The notes beneath the pieces were generated by a model that was not told the DNA's origin, ran no database searches, and saw only the letters and a list, made by a program, of their open reading frames with translations. The position numbers were made by a program, and so were the translations under genes. Shown piece by piece: positions 1 to 6,114 of a stretch of 8,243 bases of DNA. Numbering within the stretch: position 1 is the first letter of the stretch; every line of letters starts with the position of its first letter. Source of the stretch: Flavobacteriales bacterium UBA972 (GTDB lineage: Bacteria; Bacteroidota; Bacteroidia; Flavobacteriales; Schleiferiaceae); the NCBI GenBank assembly GCA_002292855.1, contig DBBY01000037.1, positions 1,655-9,897 of the forward strand, written 5' to 3'.

Positions 1-14
1 AGCCTCCACGGCCG

Positions 15-22
15 TACTTTTG
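15..22 (+). promoter_or_regulatory. Possible Bacteroidota -7 promoter element before the ZIP gene
   Basis: The octamer TACTTTTG matches the TAnnTTTG -7 consensus used by the Bacteroidota primary sigma factor. It ends only four bases before the ATG at 27, so a transcript from it would be leaderless or nearly so. The position where a -33 element would sit lies outside the window. One or two matches per strand are expected by chance in a window this size, so this may be coincidental. Confidence 0.2.
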
Positions 23-26
23 CGCA

Positions 27-746
27 ATGAACGAAACGCTGCTGCTTCTGGGCCTAATGCTGCCCTTGCTGTTGGGTGCTTGGCTTGGGGGTCAAATGCT
101 ACCTAACAATTGGCTTGCCGCAACCAACGCCTTCTCGGGCGCCTTTTTGTTTGCCGTTACCGTGTTTCTGTGGATGCCCACCCTTGCGGAGTCTAGCCAT
201 ATCGGCTCCGTGCCTAGCAGCACCTGGGGCCTCTGGATTGTCATCGGATACTTTCTGCAGTTTGCCCTCGACGGCCTCTCCAAGGGATTGGAACACGGTC
301 ACGCCCATGGGCATGGAAATCCTTGGCCTGCATTCATCGGACTCTGGATTCACTCGTTTGCCGAAGCGGTTCCGCTTTTTGGCTTAAGAGAAGATTCGCA
401 GACAGCCCTGGTAATCTCCTTGGGCGTGCACAACCTACCCATAGCAGCACTGGTAGCCTCTTGGCTTCGGCAGCAGGGAATCAGTACTCGCCAAACATGG
501 CTGGCAATGGGCGCCCTTGGCCTTGCCCCGATGCTCGGCGCGGCTGCCGGTTGGTTAATTCCAGAACATCCCCTAGTTGATGTAGTAGTCGGCAGCCTTG
601 TTGTGGGAATCTTTTTGCACGTCTCCAGTACCATTTTGTTAGAGGTTCAAAAAGACCATCGCATTCCCTTGCGCACCTGGGGCATCGTACTGGTCGGCAT
701 CGCCGCAGGCTACGTGCTGAGCGGCTACGCCGGGCACAGTCACTAG
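27..746 (+). CDS. ZIP-family divalent metal transporter
   Basis: A 239-residue inner-membrane protein, almost entirely hydrophobic, with about eight predicted membrane segments (roughly residues 4-24, 31-52, 66-84, 100-120, 124-145, 157-177, 183-205 and 217-235). ZIP proteins carry Zn2+, Fe2+ or related cations into the cytoplasm. Family marks visible are a histidine-rich loop after segment 3 (EHGHAHGHG, residues 89-97), a segment-4 motif with His109, Ser110, Glu113 and Pro116, and a segment-5 motif HNLP (His135, Asn136, Pro138). The protein ends in GHSH, a second possible metal-binding patch. The segment-5 motif is degenerate compared with the HExPHE-like form of well-studied ZIPs, so the metal specificity cannot be read. 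The ATG at 27 is preferred because starting at the next ATG (57) would cut the first membrane segment in half. The peroxiredoxin gene follows on the same strand after 49 nt but has its own candidate promoter. Confidence 0.88.
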   Translation: MNETLLLLGLMLPLLLGAWLGGQMLPNNWLAATNAFSGAFLFAVTVFLWMPTLAESSHIGSVPSSTWGLWIVIGYFLQFALDGLSKGLEHGHAHGHGNPWPAFIGLWIHSFAEAVPLFGLREDSQTALVISLGVHNLPIAALVASWLRQQGISTRQTWLAMGALGLAPMLGAAAGWLIPEHPLVDVVVGSLVVGIFLHVSSTILLEVQKDHRIPLRTWGIVLVGIAAGYVLSGYAGHSH

Positions 747-751
747 CAGCG

Positions 752-764
752 AGCAACTAGTTAC
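752..764 (+). repeat. 13-bp repeat with AACTAGTT palindrome, left copy
   Basis: AGCAACTAGTTAC occurs here and again, identically, at 1387-1399, so the two copies flank the peroxiredoxin gene. The core AACTAGTT (755-762) is a perfect 8-bp palindrome. It lies directly upstream of a candidate -7 promoter element at 765-772, where a regulator could act between the -33 and -7 regions. That role is inference; the repeat itself is seen directly. Confidence 0.75.
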
Positions 765-772
765 TATCTTTG
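765..772 (+). promoter_or_regulatory. Candidate -7 promoter element for the peroxiredoxin gene
   Basis: TATCTTTG is an exact match to the Bacteroidota -7 consensus TAnnTTTG and lies in the 49-nt gap between the ZIP and peroxiredoxin genes, 23 nt upstream of the ATG. That spacing leaves a short A-rich leader (TCAATCAAAAAAGCATCCC), typical of initiation without a Shine-Dalgarno site in this phylum. No clear TTG or TTTG -33 element is present at the usual distance, so the promoter may be weak or activator-dependent. Confidence 0.45.
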
Positions 773-795
773 GTGCTCAATCAAAAAAGCATCCC

Positions 796-1377
796 ATGTC
801 GCTCTTAGTAGGTAAAAAAGCCCCAGAATTCACAGCCAAAGCCATCATTAACGGAGGCGAACTCGTCAATGACTTTGGAATTTCGCAGTACGAGGGCAGC
901 AGGTATGTGCTTTTATTCTTTTATCCCAAAGACTTTAGCGGAGTTTGCCCTATTGAAATGCACGAGTTTCAGGCCAACCTTGCTGAGTTTGAGAAGCGCA
1001 ACGTGCAGCTTGTCGCCTGCTCTACCGACACCGACTCTGCCCACCAGGCTTGGCTTAAACTGAGCAAGGCTAACGGAGGTATTCAAGGCATTACCTACCC
1101 TATTATAGCGGACCTCAACAAAACCATCAGCCACAACTTTGACGTGCTCCACGGCGATTGGACATACGACGAAGAGGGGCAGCTGCACGCCGAAGGAGAT
1201 CGCATCGCCTTGCGCGGAACCTTCCTCATCGACCGCCAAGGCATTGTGCGCTACCAGTCGGTTAACTTCTTTACCGTCATGCGCCACGTCGAGGACATTC
1301 TGCGCGAAATTGACGCATGGCAGTACTTCGAAGAGCGCGGAGAGGTTTGCCCCCTGAACTACGTGCGCGGCAAGTAA
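796..1377 (+). CDS. Typical 2-Cys peroxiredoxin (AhpC/Prx1 family)
   Basis: A 193-residue cytoplasmic thiol peroxidase that reduces hydrogen peroxide, organic hydroperoxides and probably peroxynitrite. The peroxidatic cysteine is Cys51, in the motif PKDFSGVCP; the PxxxTxxC threonine is replaced by Ser48, a permitted variant. The resolving cysteine is Cys185 in the C-terminal EVCPLNY. A conserved arginine follows in ALRGTFLID near residue 139. Between the central strand and this Arg there is an insert of about 15 residues (around HGDWTYDEEGQLHAEGD); I recall similar inserts in other Bacteroidota members. The chain stops eight residues after the resolving cysteine, so the C-terminal helix with the YF motif that makes eukaryotic enzymes sensitive to over-oxidation is missing. 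This predicts a robust, overoxidation-resistant enzyme. No reductase gene (AhpF or thioredoxin) is adjacent, so the electron donor is unknown. The gene has its own candidate promoter and is flanked by identical 13-bp repeats. Confidence 0.95.
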   Translation: MSLLVGKKAPEFTAKAIINGGELVNDFGISQYEGSRYVLLFFYPKDFSGVCPIEMHEFQANLAEFEKRNVQLVACSTDTDSAHQAWLKLSKANGGIQGITYPIIADLNKTISHNFDVLHGDWTYDEEGQLHAEGDRIALRGTFLIDRQGIVRYQSVNFFTVMRHVEDILREIDAWQYFEERGEVCPLNYVRGK

Positions 1378-1399
1378 CTAGTAACTAGCAACTAGTTAC
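1374..1399. terminator. Inverted repeat spanning two convergent stop codons; possible bidirectional terminator
   Basis: GTAACTAGT (1374-1382) and ACTAGTTAC (1391-1399) are perfect reverse complements, separated by the 8-nt loop AACTAGCA. The peroxiredoxin TAA (1375-1377) lies in the left arm and the esterase TAG (1392-1394, minus strand) in the right arm, so the hairpin would form at the 3' end of both convergent transcripts. The stem has only three G-C pairs in nine and no run of U follows on either strand, so it is a poor classical rho-independent terminator. Its position is the main argument for a role in termination or 3'-end protection. Confidence 0.35.
1376..1396 (+). repeat. Three tandem 7-bp units AACTAGT / AACTAGC / AACTAGT
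   Basis: The gap between the convergent peroxiredoxin and esterase genes consists of three head-to-tail heptamers at 1376-1382, 1383-1389 and 1390-1396, differing by one base in the middle unit. The last unit overlaps the 13-bp repeat copy AGCAACTAGTTAC (1387-1399) that is also found at 752-764. Both stop codons are made from repeat sequence: TAA from the first unit, and TAG on the minus strand from the third. Confidence 0.8.
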
Positions 1400-2573
1400 C
1401 GGTTGCAACCCATCGGTAGGCATCCGGAAAGTGCTGGCGCCAGGCGTACTCGTCGTGATTGGCCTTTGAATCGAGCTTCCACTGGTAGTCGGTTCCGAGT
1501 TTGAAGCCTTGGGCGCGCAGCTGCTCAAGCATCCGGTCGATGCCGGGCTGAAGGGCTGCATCAAGACCAACTCCGCCGTTGTAGAAATAGGCGCGCTTGC
1601 CCTCAGGCCAAAAGTAGTTTTTAGCCTTCCACGGACTAAGACCGTCCACGACCAACCCACCCCCAGCTTCAATGTAGATGGCGGGCGAGAACGAAACGAT
1701 TCCGTCCCAAAGCTCCGGATAGCCATGCATTAGGCGAAAGCCGAGGATTCCGCCCATCGACGAACCGGCAAAATAGCGGCGGCCGCTAAGATTGAATTCA
1801 GACTCGACCCAAGGCAGCAGCGTCTGCGTCAGGTACTCCGCGTAGGCGTCGCCGACCGCTCCCGGGCCGTACTCTTTGCGTCGCTGGTTGTCGGGGTCAA
1901 ACGAGCACTGCAGGCCGATGGCAATGGTGGGCGGAATCTCGCCCGCGGCCTCAAGCTGGGCCAATGCCTCGTCGACAGCCCAGTCCACACCAAAACTGGT
2001 CTTCGCAGGATCAAAGCAGTTTTGACCGTCGGAGAGCAGCAGCAAATCATACTTCTGTCCCTGGATTATCGGCGCCGAAGTCCACACCCACATCGGGCGT
2101 TGGGGGAACAGTCCCTTGGGGTCAGGCGGAGTAAGGCGCTCGGTAAGAAGTCCGGTTACCTGGCCGTCGTTTAGTCGTTGCGCTGCGCTGAAGGCTAGGG
2201 CGTGAAAGGCAGTGTCCATTCCGCGGTAGCCTGCAACGTCGCCAAAAGGGCGACCTGCAGACAGTCGGGCTTCTTTGGCCCAGGAACCCAGCGTGAACTT
2301 AAATGCCATAGCGCTGTCTTTGGTTTGAAACTCCGCTCGCCACTCATGGCTTGCGCTGCGCTGCATCGCGACTCCGCGGCCACTCCAGCCGCCAAGCTCC
2401 GGATTGTAGCCGGTGATCCACACCGTGTCAGAGGCATCGAGCGCCTCAGCCGTGGTGAGCATAACCCGGGTCGCCTTCGAGGCAGTCGAGGCAGTAGGCT
2501 TGACTCCGCACGAAGAAACCATGGCGGCCAAGACCGCCAATAGCGGAACTAGGATTCGAGGGGCTGTTCCCAA
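1392..2573 (-). CDS. Lipoprotein esterase, alpha/beta hydrolase of the Fes/IroE-like putative esterase family
   Basis: A 393-residue predicted lipoprotein hydrolase, counted from a TTG start at 2573. This start yields a compact type II signal peptide (MGTAPRILVPLLAVLAAM) and lipobox VSSC with Cys22. Starting at 2648 would put about 25 charged residues before it, and the ATG at 2522 would remove it. After Cys22 there is no acidic surface-export signal, so it probably faces the periplasm. Residues about 35-125 resemble a starch-binding (CBM20-like) beta-sandwich, with VWITGYNPELGGW as the recognisable strand-turn. The C-terminal part is an alpha/beta hydrolase of the enterochelin-esterase-like type: nucleophile Ser272 in GSSMGG, His373 in NHDEYAW, and Asp338 a candidate for the acid. 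The substrate cannot be read; siderophore, xylan feruloyl or acetyl esters, or a mycolyl-like transfer are family possibilities. The start overlaps the ppx end by 25 nt, so it is likely the last gene of the polyphosphate operon. Confidence 0.82.
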   Translation of the reverse strand: MGTAPRILVPLLAVLAAMVSSCGVKPTASTASKATRVMLTTAEALDASDTVWITGYNPELGGWSGRGVAMQRSASHEWRAEFQTKDSAMAFKFTLGSWAKEARLSAGRPFGDVAGYRGMDTAFHALAFSAAQRLNDGQVTGLLTERLTPPDPKGLFPQRPMWVWTSAPIIQGQKYDLLLLSDGQNCFDPAKTSFGVDWAVDEALAQLEAAGEIPPTIAIGLQCSFDPDNQRRKEYGPGAVGDAYAEYLTQTLLPWVESEFNLSGRRYFAGSSMGGILGFRLMHGYPELWDGIVSFSPAIYIEAGGGLVVDGLSPWKAKNYFWPEGKRAYFYNGGVGLDAALQPGIDRMLEQLRAQGFKLGTDYQWKLDSKANHDEYAWRQHFPDAYRWVATGN

Positions 2574-3475
2574 AGTGCTCGGTATTTGCGGTGGTAGAGT
2601 TCGCGAATGATTCCGTCGGAGACTCCAATTTTGGGGACGTAAACCCAAGTTGCGTTGGTCCAGCGAAGCACCCTGCGGTAGATGCGAAGGGCCGGGACGA
2701 TTACGTCTGCCCGGTCCATATTGAGGCCCAGTTGAAGCACGCGCTCGTCTGCCGTCATCGACTCGAGCTGCTTGCTAAATCGGTCGAGGTACTGCTTGCT
2801 CAGGGGCTCCTCCACCGGGCGACCGCTAATTTTATGGGCCTTGTTAATGTTGCCGCCTGCGCCCACCAGGGCTACTGGGCCGTCGAGCTGCGCTACCTCA
2901 CCGTCGAGCCAGGCCCGCAGGTCTGACCATACTTGTTCTTCTTCAGACTCCCCTAAATGCCGCACGGTTCCGAGCGGAAAAGACCTTGAAGACATGGCCT
3001 TCCCGTCGCAAAAAAAAGTGAGTTCGGTGGAACCGCCGCCCACATCCACAAAGCAGAGGTTGGGTTCCTCGGGGTGGATGCGGTCAAAGAGCTTGGCCTG
3101 AAACACCAACTTGGCTTCTTCTTCGCCGTCAATGACTTCGATTTCAATACCCGAGGCACGGCGCACTCGGCGAATCCACCGTGATGAATTTTTGGCTTCG
3201 CGCATGGCAGAGGTCGCGCAGGCGCGAAAGTCCGTAGCACCATTAACCCTCATGATGGCCGCAAAAGCCCGCATCGCATCGACCAGGCGGTAGCCGGTTT
3301 CTTTAGAGATTTCGCCCTGGGTAAAAACGTCGGCACCCAAGCGCACGGGCAAGCGGGTAATCGAGACCTTTTTATAGTAGGTGTAGGTCGGCGTAGGAAT
3401 AACGTGGGTTATCAGCAGCCTAATGGAATTGGAACCGATATCAATCGCCCCGAGGGTGAGAAACTTCATGCTCAC
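2549..3475 (-). CDS. ppx: Exopolyphosphatase / pppGpp phosphatase (Ppx/GppA family), short form
   Basis: A 308-residue cytoplasmic phosphatase of the ASKHA (actin-like ATPase) fold that removes terminal phosphates from polyphosphate or converts pppGpp to ppGpp. Visible motifs are the first phosphate loop IDIGSNSIRLLI (residues 11-22), CATSAMREAKN (86-96), the catalytic glutamate region DGEEEAKLVF (116-125, catalytic residue Glu119 or Glu120), the second phosphate loop FVDVGGGSTEL (142-152), the adenosine-type loop GAGGNINK (205-212), and GVSDGII (284-290). At 308 residues it has only the two ASKHA lobes and lacks the C-terminal HD-type domain of E. coli Ppx (513 residues), so polyP processivity may differ. 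The GTG at 3475 overlaps the ppk1 stop as GTGA; an ATG at 3469 (MKFLTLGAID) is equally plausible. Position directly after ppk1 supports a role in polyP turnover, but Ppx and GppA activities cannot be separated by sequence alone. Confidence 0.92.
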   Translation of the reverse strand: MSMKFLTLGAIDIGSNSIRLLITHVIPTPTYTYYKKVSITRLPVRLGADVFTQGEISKETGYRLVDAMRAFAAIMRVNGATDFRACATSAMREAKNSSRWIRRVRRASGIEIEVIDGEEEAKLVFQAKLFDRIHPEEPNLCFVDVGGGSTELTFFCDGKAMSSRSFPLGTVRHLGESEEEQVWSDLRAWLDGEVAQLDGPVALVGAGGNINKAHKISGRPVEEPLSKQYLDRFSKQLESMTADERVLQLGLNMDRADVIVPALRIYRRVLRWTNATWVYVPKIGVSDGIIRELYHRKYRALWEQPLES

Positions 3476-5559
3476 GCCCGACGCTTTTTAGCCTGCTTCT
3501 TGACGTACTCATAGAGCTCCATTTGGCTGCGAATTCGAGGTCCAGGCACGCTTCGGTAGACGCTGCGCCCCTCCTCATCGTAGGCCCGGGCCTTGACGTT
3601 GTCGCGAAACTGGATTTCAAGGTGGTCCATAATCTCGCGCTGTATTCGCGGATCGAGCACTGGTGCGGCGACCTCTACCCTCAGGTCTAGGTTGCGCGTC
3701 ATCATGTCAAAAGACGCCAAATACATTAAGGGTTTGCCTCCGTTCGAAAAATAATATACCCTGCTGTGCTCCAAAAAGCGGTCAATTATGCTAACCACTT
3801 CAATGTTTTCACTCAGGCCTTTTACTCCAGGACGCACGCAGCAGACTCCGCGTATCAGAAGGCGCACCTTAACGCCGGCTTTGCTGGCCTCATAGAGCTT
3901 CTCGCCAATATCAAAGGAGCTCAAGGAATTGAACTTCATAATTACCTCTGACTTGATACCCTTTTTGGCGTGGGCAATTTCGCGGTCAAGACACTTTAAA
4001 ATTCCTGCACGGCTGTAGTGCGGAGAAACCAACAATTCCTTGTACTTGACGACCTTAAATGGCTCATACAGAAACTCAAAAACCTTCTCTAAATCAGCAC
4101 AAATGGTCGGATTGGATGTCAAAAGATGGTAGTCCGTATAGAAGCGAGCGCTCCCCTCGTTGAAGTTACCCGTGCCCACCACGGCAAAATGCTCTAGCCC
4201 CCCGTCGGGTTTTACTCGCTCAATGTGCACAATCTTGCTGTGAACCTTGAGGCCCTCCACCCCGGTTTGAACCTCAATGCCAACCTTGCGCATTTTCTCG
4301 AGGTAATGCAGGTTATTTTCTTCGTCAAATCGGGCCTGAAGCTCAATGACTACGCGTACTTTCTTGCCATTCTTCGCCGCGTTGATAAGGGCAGAAATAA
4401 TGCGCGATTGGCTCGCCAAACGATACAGCGTGATGCTAATTCGTGTTACCGACATGTCGATTGCGGCCTCGCGCAAAAAGCGAACAAGAATCAAAAAATT
4501 ATGGTAGGGCAAAAACAGAAGAACGTCCTTTTGGCGCACCACATGCATCAGAGAACGCTCCATGTCGAGGTCGGGGTGCTGCAGGGGTTCGAGCCGCGGA
4601 TGCTCCAGCGAGGGCTTGCCGACGTTGGGAAAGCGCATGAGGTCCTTCTTATTGTGGTAGCGCCCTCCTGCAATTACCGCGTCGTTGTTCTCAAGCCCAA
4701 TTCGCCCAATGAGGTAGGCCAAAAATTCCGCGGGCATGTCTCGGTCGTAGACCATTCGCACCGGATCCCCCACTTTGCGGTCTTCGAGCCCGCGCCGCAC
4801 TCGATCTAAAACAGTGCGGCTCACATCATGGTGGTCTAGGTCCAAATCCGCATCTCGAGAAATTTTAAATGTATAGGCCTCAATGCGTTGCGAAGGGAAC
4901 AGAAAGTACGCGTACTGTATGTTATGCCGCAAAACGTCATCTAAGAACATTAGAAAATTGCTGCCATACTTGGGCAGTTCTATAAAACGACCGTGTATTT
5001 CGGCCGGAACCTCTACCAGCGACAGCACCGGCTCGCCCCCGCGTTTGGGCCAAAGCCTGATAGCCAGGTAAATAGTAGCGTCGTTGAGTTCAGGGAAGGG
5101 CAAATGGTCCTGCAGAATCATCGCAAAAACCGTTGGACTAACCTTCTCGATGTAGAACTTGCGAATGAAGTCTTTTTGCCCCTGCGTGAGCTCGGTCTCG
5201 TCCACCAATTTGACGCCGTTGAGCTCCAGTTCAGCCATGAGCTTTGCATAGGTCAACTCTACCCGGTCGTTGAGCACATTAACCTCATTCTGAATGGCTT
5301 GAATCAAGTCATTAGGCGCCCAACCCCCCAGGGTTTCTTTGACTTTTTTGACGTCCTCTGAGTGCGACATGCGCTGTATGCTCGCGTAGCGAACCCTAAA
5401 AAATTCGTCGAGGTTATTTGAGAAAATACCCAAAAACCGGAGGCGTTCGATAAGCGGGTTGCGCTCGTCTTCGGCCTCCTGCAGCACGCGGGCATTGAAC
5501 TGCAGCCAGCTCAGGTCTCGATTAACAAATCGAGAGCGTAAATCGCTCATTTTGCCCAT
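3472..5559 (-). CDS. ppk1: Polyphosphate kinase 1
   Basis: A 695-residue enzyme, close to the 688 of E. coli PPK1, which reversibly polymerises the gamma-phosphate of ATP into inorganic polyphosphate on a phosphohistidine. All four PPK1 regions are present: the N-terminal domain (FVNRDLSWLQFNARVL, residues 11-26; FSNNLDEFFRVR, 46-57), the head domain, and two phospholipase-D-like C-terminal domains. The first HKD-type motif is LKVHSKIVHIER with His440, the expected autophosphorylated residue, followed by VGTGNFNEGSARFYTD. The second is DRFLEHSRVYYF with His598. ELQARFDEENN (406-416) supplies the conserved Arg410 region. The protein is membrane-associated in E. coli, but no membrane segment is visible here. 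The start is ATG 5559; the in-frame ATG at 5550 is also possible. The gene lies 9 nt after sixA and overlaps ppx by 4 nt, so it is very probably co-transcribed with both. Confidence 0.97.
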   Translation of the reverse strand: MGKMSDLRSRFVNRDLSWLQFNARVLQEAEDERNPLIERLRFLGIFSNNLDEFFRVRYASIQRMSHSEDVKKVKETLGGWAPNDLIQAIQNEVNVLNDRVELTYAKLMAELELNGVKLVDETELTQGQKDFIRKFYIEKVSPTVFAMILQDHLPFPELNDATIYLAIRLWPKRGGEPVLSLVEVPAEIHGRFIELPKYGSNFLMFLDDVLRHNIQYAYFLFPSQRIEAYTFKISRDADLDLDHHDVSRTVLDRVRRGLEDRKVGDPVRMVYDRDMPAEFLAYLIGRIGLENNDAVIAGGRYHNKKDLMRFPNVGKPSLEHPRLEPLQHPDLDMERSLMHVVRQKDVLLFLPYHNFLILVRFLREAAIDMSVTRISITLYRLASQSRIISALINAAKNGKKVRVVIELQARFDEENNLHYLEKMRKVGIEVQTGVEGLKVHSKIVHIERVKPDGGLEHFAVVGTGNFNEGSARFYTDYHLLTSNPTICADLEKVFEFLYEPFKVVKYKELLVSPHYSRAGILKCLDREIAHAKKGIKSEVIMKFNSLSSFDIGEKLYEASKAGVKVRLLIRGVCCVRPGVKGLSENIEVVSIIDRFLEHSRVYYFSNGGKPLMYLASFDMMTRNLDLRVEVAAPVLDPRIQREIMDHLEIQFRDNVKARAYDEEGRSVYRSVPGPRIRSQMELYEYVKKQAKKRRA

Positions 5560-5566
5560 GCTATAA

Positions 5567-5574
5567 AACTAGTT
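5567..5574. repeat. Third AACTAGTT palindrome, at the sixA stop codon
   Basis: AACTAGTT lies in AAAACTAGTTCTTTT at the sixA-ppk1 junction and contains the sixA stop codon TAG (5569-5571, minus strand). It shares the 8-bp palindromic core with the copies at 755-762 and 1390-1397 but not the surrounding bases. These are the only three copies I find in the window. Confidence 0.6.
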
Positions 5575-6063
5575 CTTTTGGTTTTTAGGAAAGTCAAAGT
5601 ACCGAAGTTCCGCCTCGCTGCGCAAATCATTCCAAGACGAAATTTCAAACTGCAGAACGGCCACTCCGCCTGTCGGCAGGTTCTCCGTAAAGCCCGGCAC
5701 GCAGTCAGAAATGAACTCACTCATGCCCGGATTATGTCCAAAGAGCATAATGCTGCCCGGTTCGCCCTGAATACCACGCAGAAAGGCTGCAATATCATGG
5801 TGCGAAGCAGAATACAGCGATTCGGCTACCCGCACCTCATCGAGGGGAATCCCTAGGGTTCGCGCAAAAATCATGGCCGTGTGAAGGGTCCGCGTGGCAG
5901 GAGAAGAATACAGCACCGGAACGGTAGACAGCAGATCCTGAAGCCAACTCGCCATCAAATGCGCGTCGCGAATTCCGCGGCCCTTCAGGGGGCGATCCAT
6001 GTCGGGCAGTTCATGGTATTCCCAAGAACTTTTGGCATGACGGACTACGTAGAGTGTTTTCAT
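5569..6063 (-). CDS. sixA: SixA-type phosphohistidine phosphatase (histidine phosphatase superfamily)
   Basis: A 164-residue, single-domain member of the histidine phosphatase (phosphoglycerate-mutase-like) superfamily, close to E. coli SixA in length (161). The catalytic motif is VVRHAKSSW with Arg8 and His9; the AKS following RH is typical of SixA rather than of phosphoglycerate mutases. Arg58 in SSPATRT and His110 in FGHNPG complete the phosphate pocket, and GRG(I)RDA at 28-34 is also conserved. SixA removes phosphate from phosphohistidine on signalling proteins (first described for ArcB and later linked to the PTS). The gene starts with ATG 6063 and ends 9 nt before ppk1. PPK1 works through a phosphohistidine, so a functional connection is possible but not shown. 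The 51-nt gap upstream is the largest spacing in the minus-strand array. Confidence 0.9.
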   Translation of the reverse strand: MKTLYVVRHAKSSWEYHELPDMDRPLKGRGIRDAHLMASWLQDLLSTVPVLYSSPATRTLHTAMIFARTLGIPLDEVRVAESLYSASHHDIAAFLRGIQGEPGSIMLFGHNPGMSEFISDCVPGFTENLPTGGVAVLQFEISSWNDLRSEAELRYFDFPKNQKN

Positions 6064-6086
6064 CGAATGAACCTAAAGATTCATCG

Positions 6087-6094
6087 CAAAGGTG
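6087..6094 (-). promoter_or_regulatory. Weak candidate -7 element in the mazG-sixA gap
   Basis: Reading on the minus strand, CACCTTTG matches TAnnTTTG in all but the first fixed position. It lies 23 nt upstream of the sixA ATG, the same spacing as the peroxiredoxin candidate. A TTG lies only about 14 nt further upstream, closer than the normal -33 spacing. The rest of the gap 6064-6114 shows no other structure. This is a possible internal promoter for sixA-ppk1-ppx-esterase, weakly supported. Confidence 0.2.
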
Positions 6095-6114
6095 AAGTGC
6101 AGCTTAAGCAAGTG

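Noticed and set aside
280..330. Histidine-rich GH repeats in the ZIP gene as a possible tandem DNA repeat
   Set aside because: The pattern is a protein-level metal-binding loop common in ZIP transporters; the codons vary and no exact DNA repeat extends beyond it.
913..1287. A 124-codon open frame on the minus strand inside the peroxiredoxin gene
   Set aside because: It is fully antisense to the conserved peroxiredoxin core, with no initiation context or recognisable domain.
1392..2648. Long version of the esterase starting at the ATG at 2648
   Set aside because: It would overlap ppx by 100 nt and place a polar, Arg-rich stretch before a perfectly formed lipoprotein signal peptide. The TTG at 2573 fits better.
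4225..4809. A 194-codon open frame on the plus strand inside ppk1
   Set aside because: It is antisense to a strongly conserved part of PPK1 containing the catalytic His440 region, and its translation shows no recognisable motif or family resemblance. The codon constraints of the conserved gene explain the long open frame.
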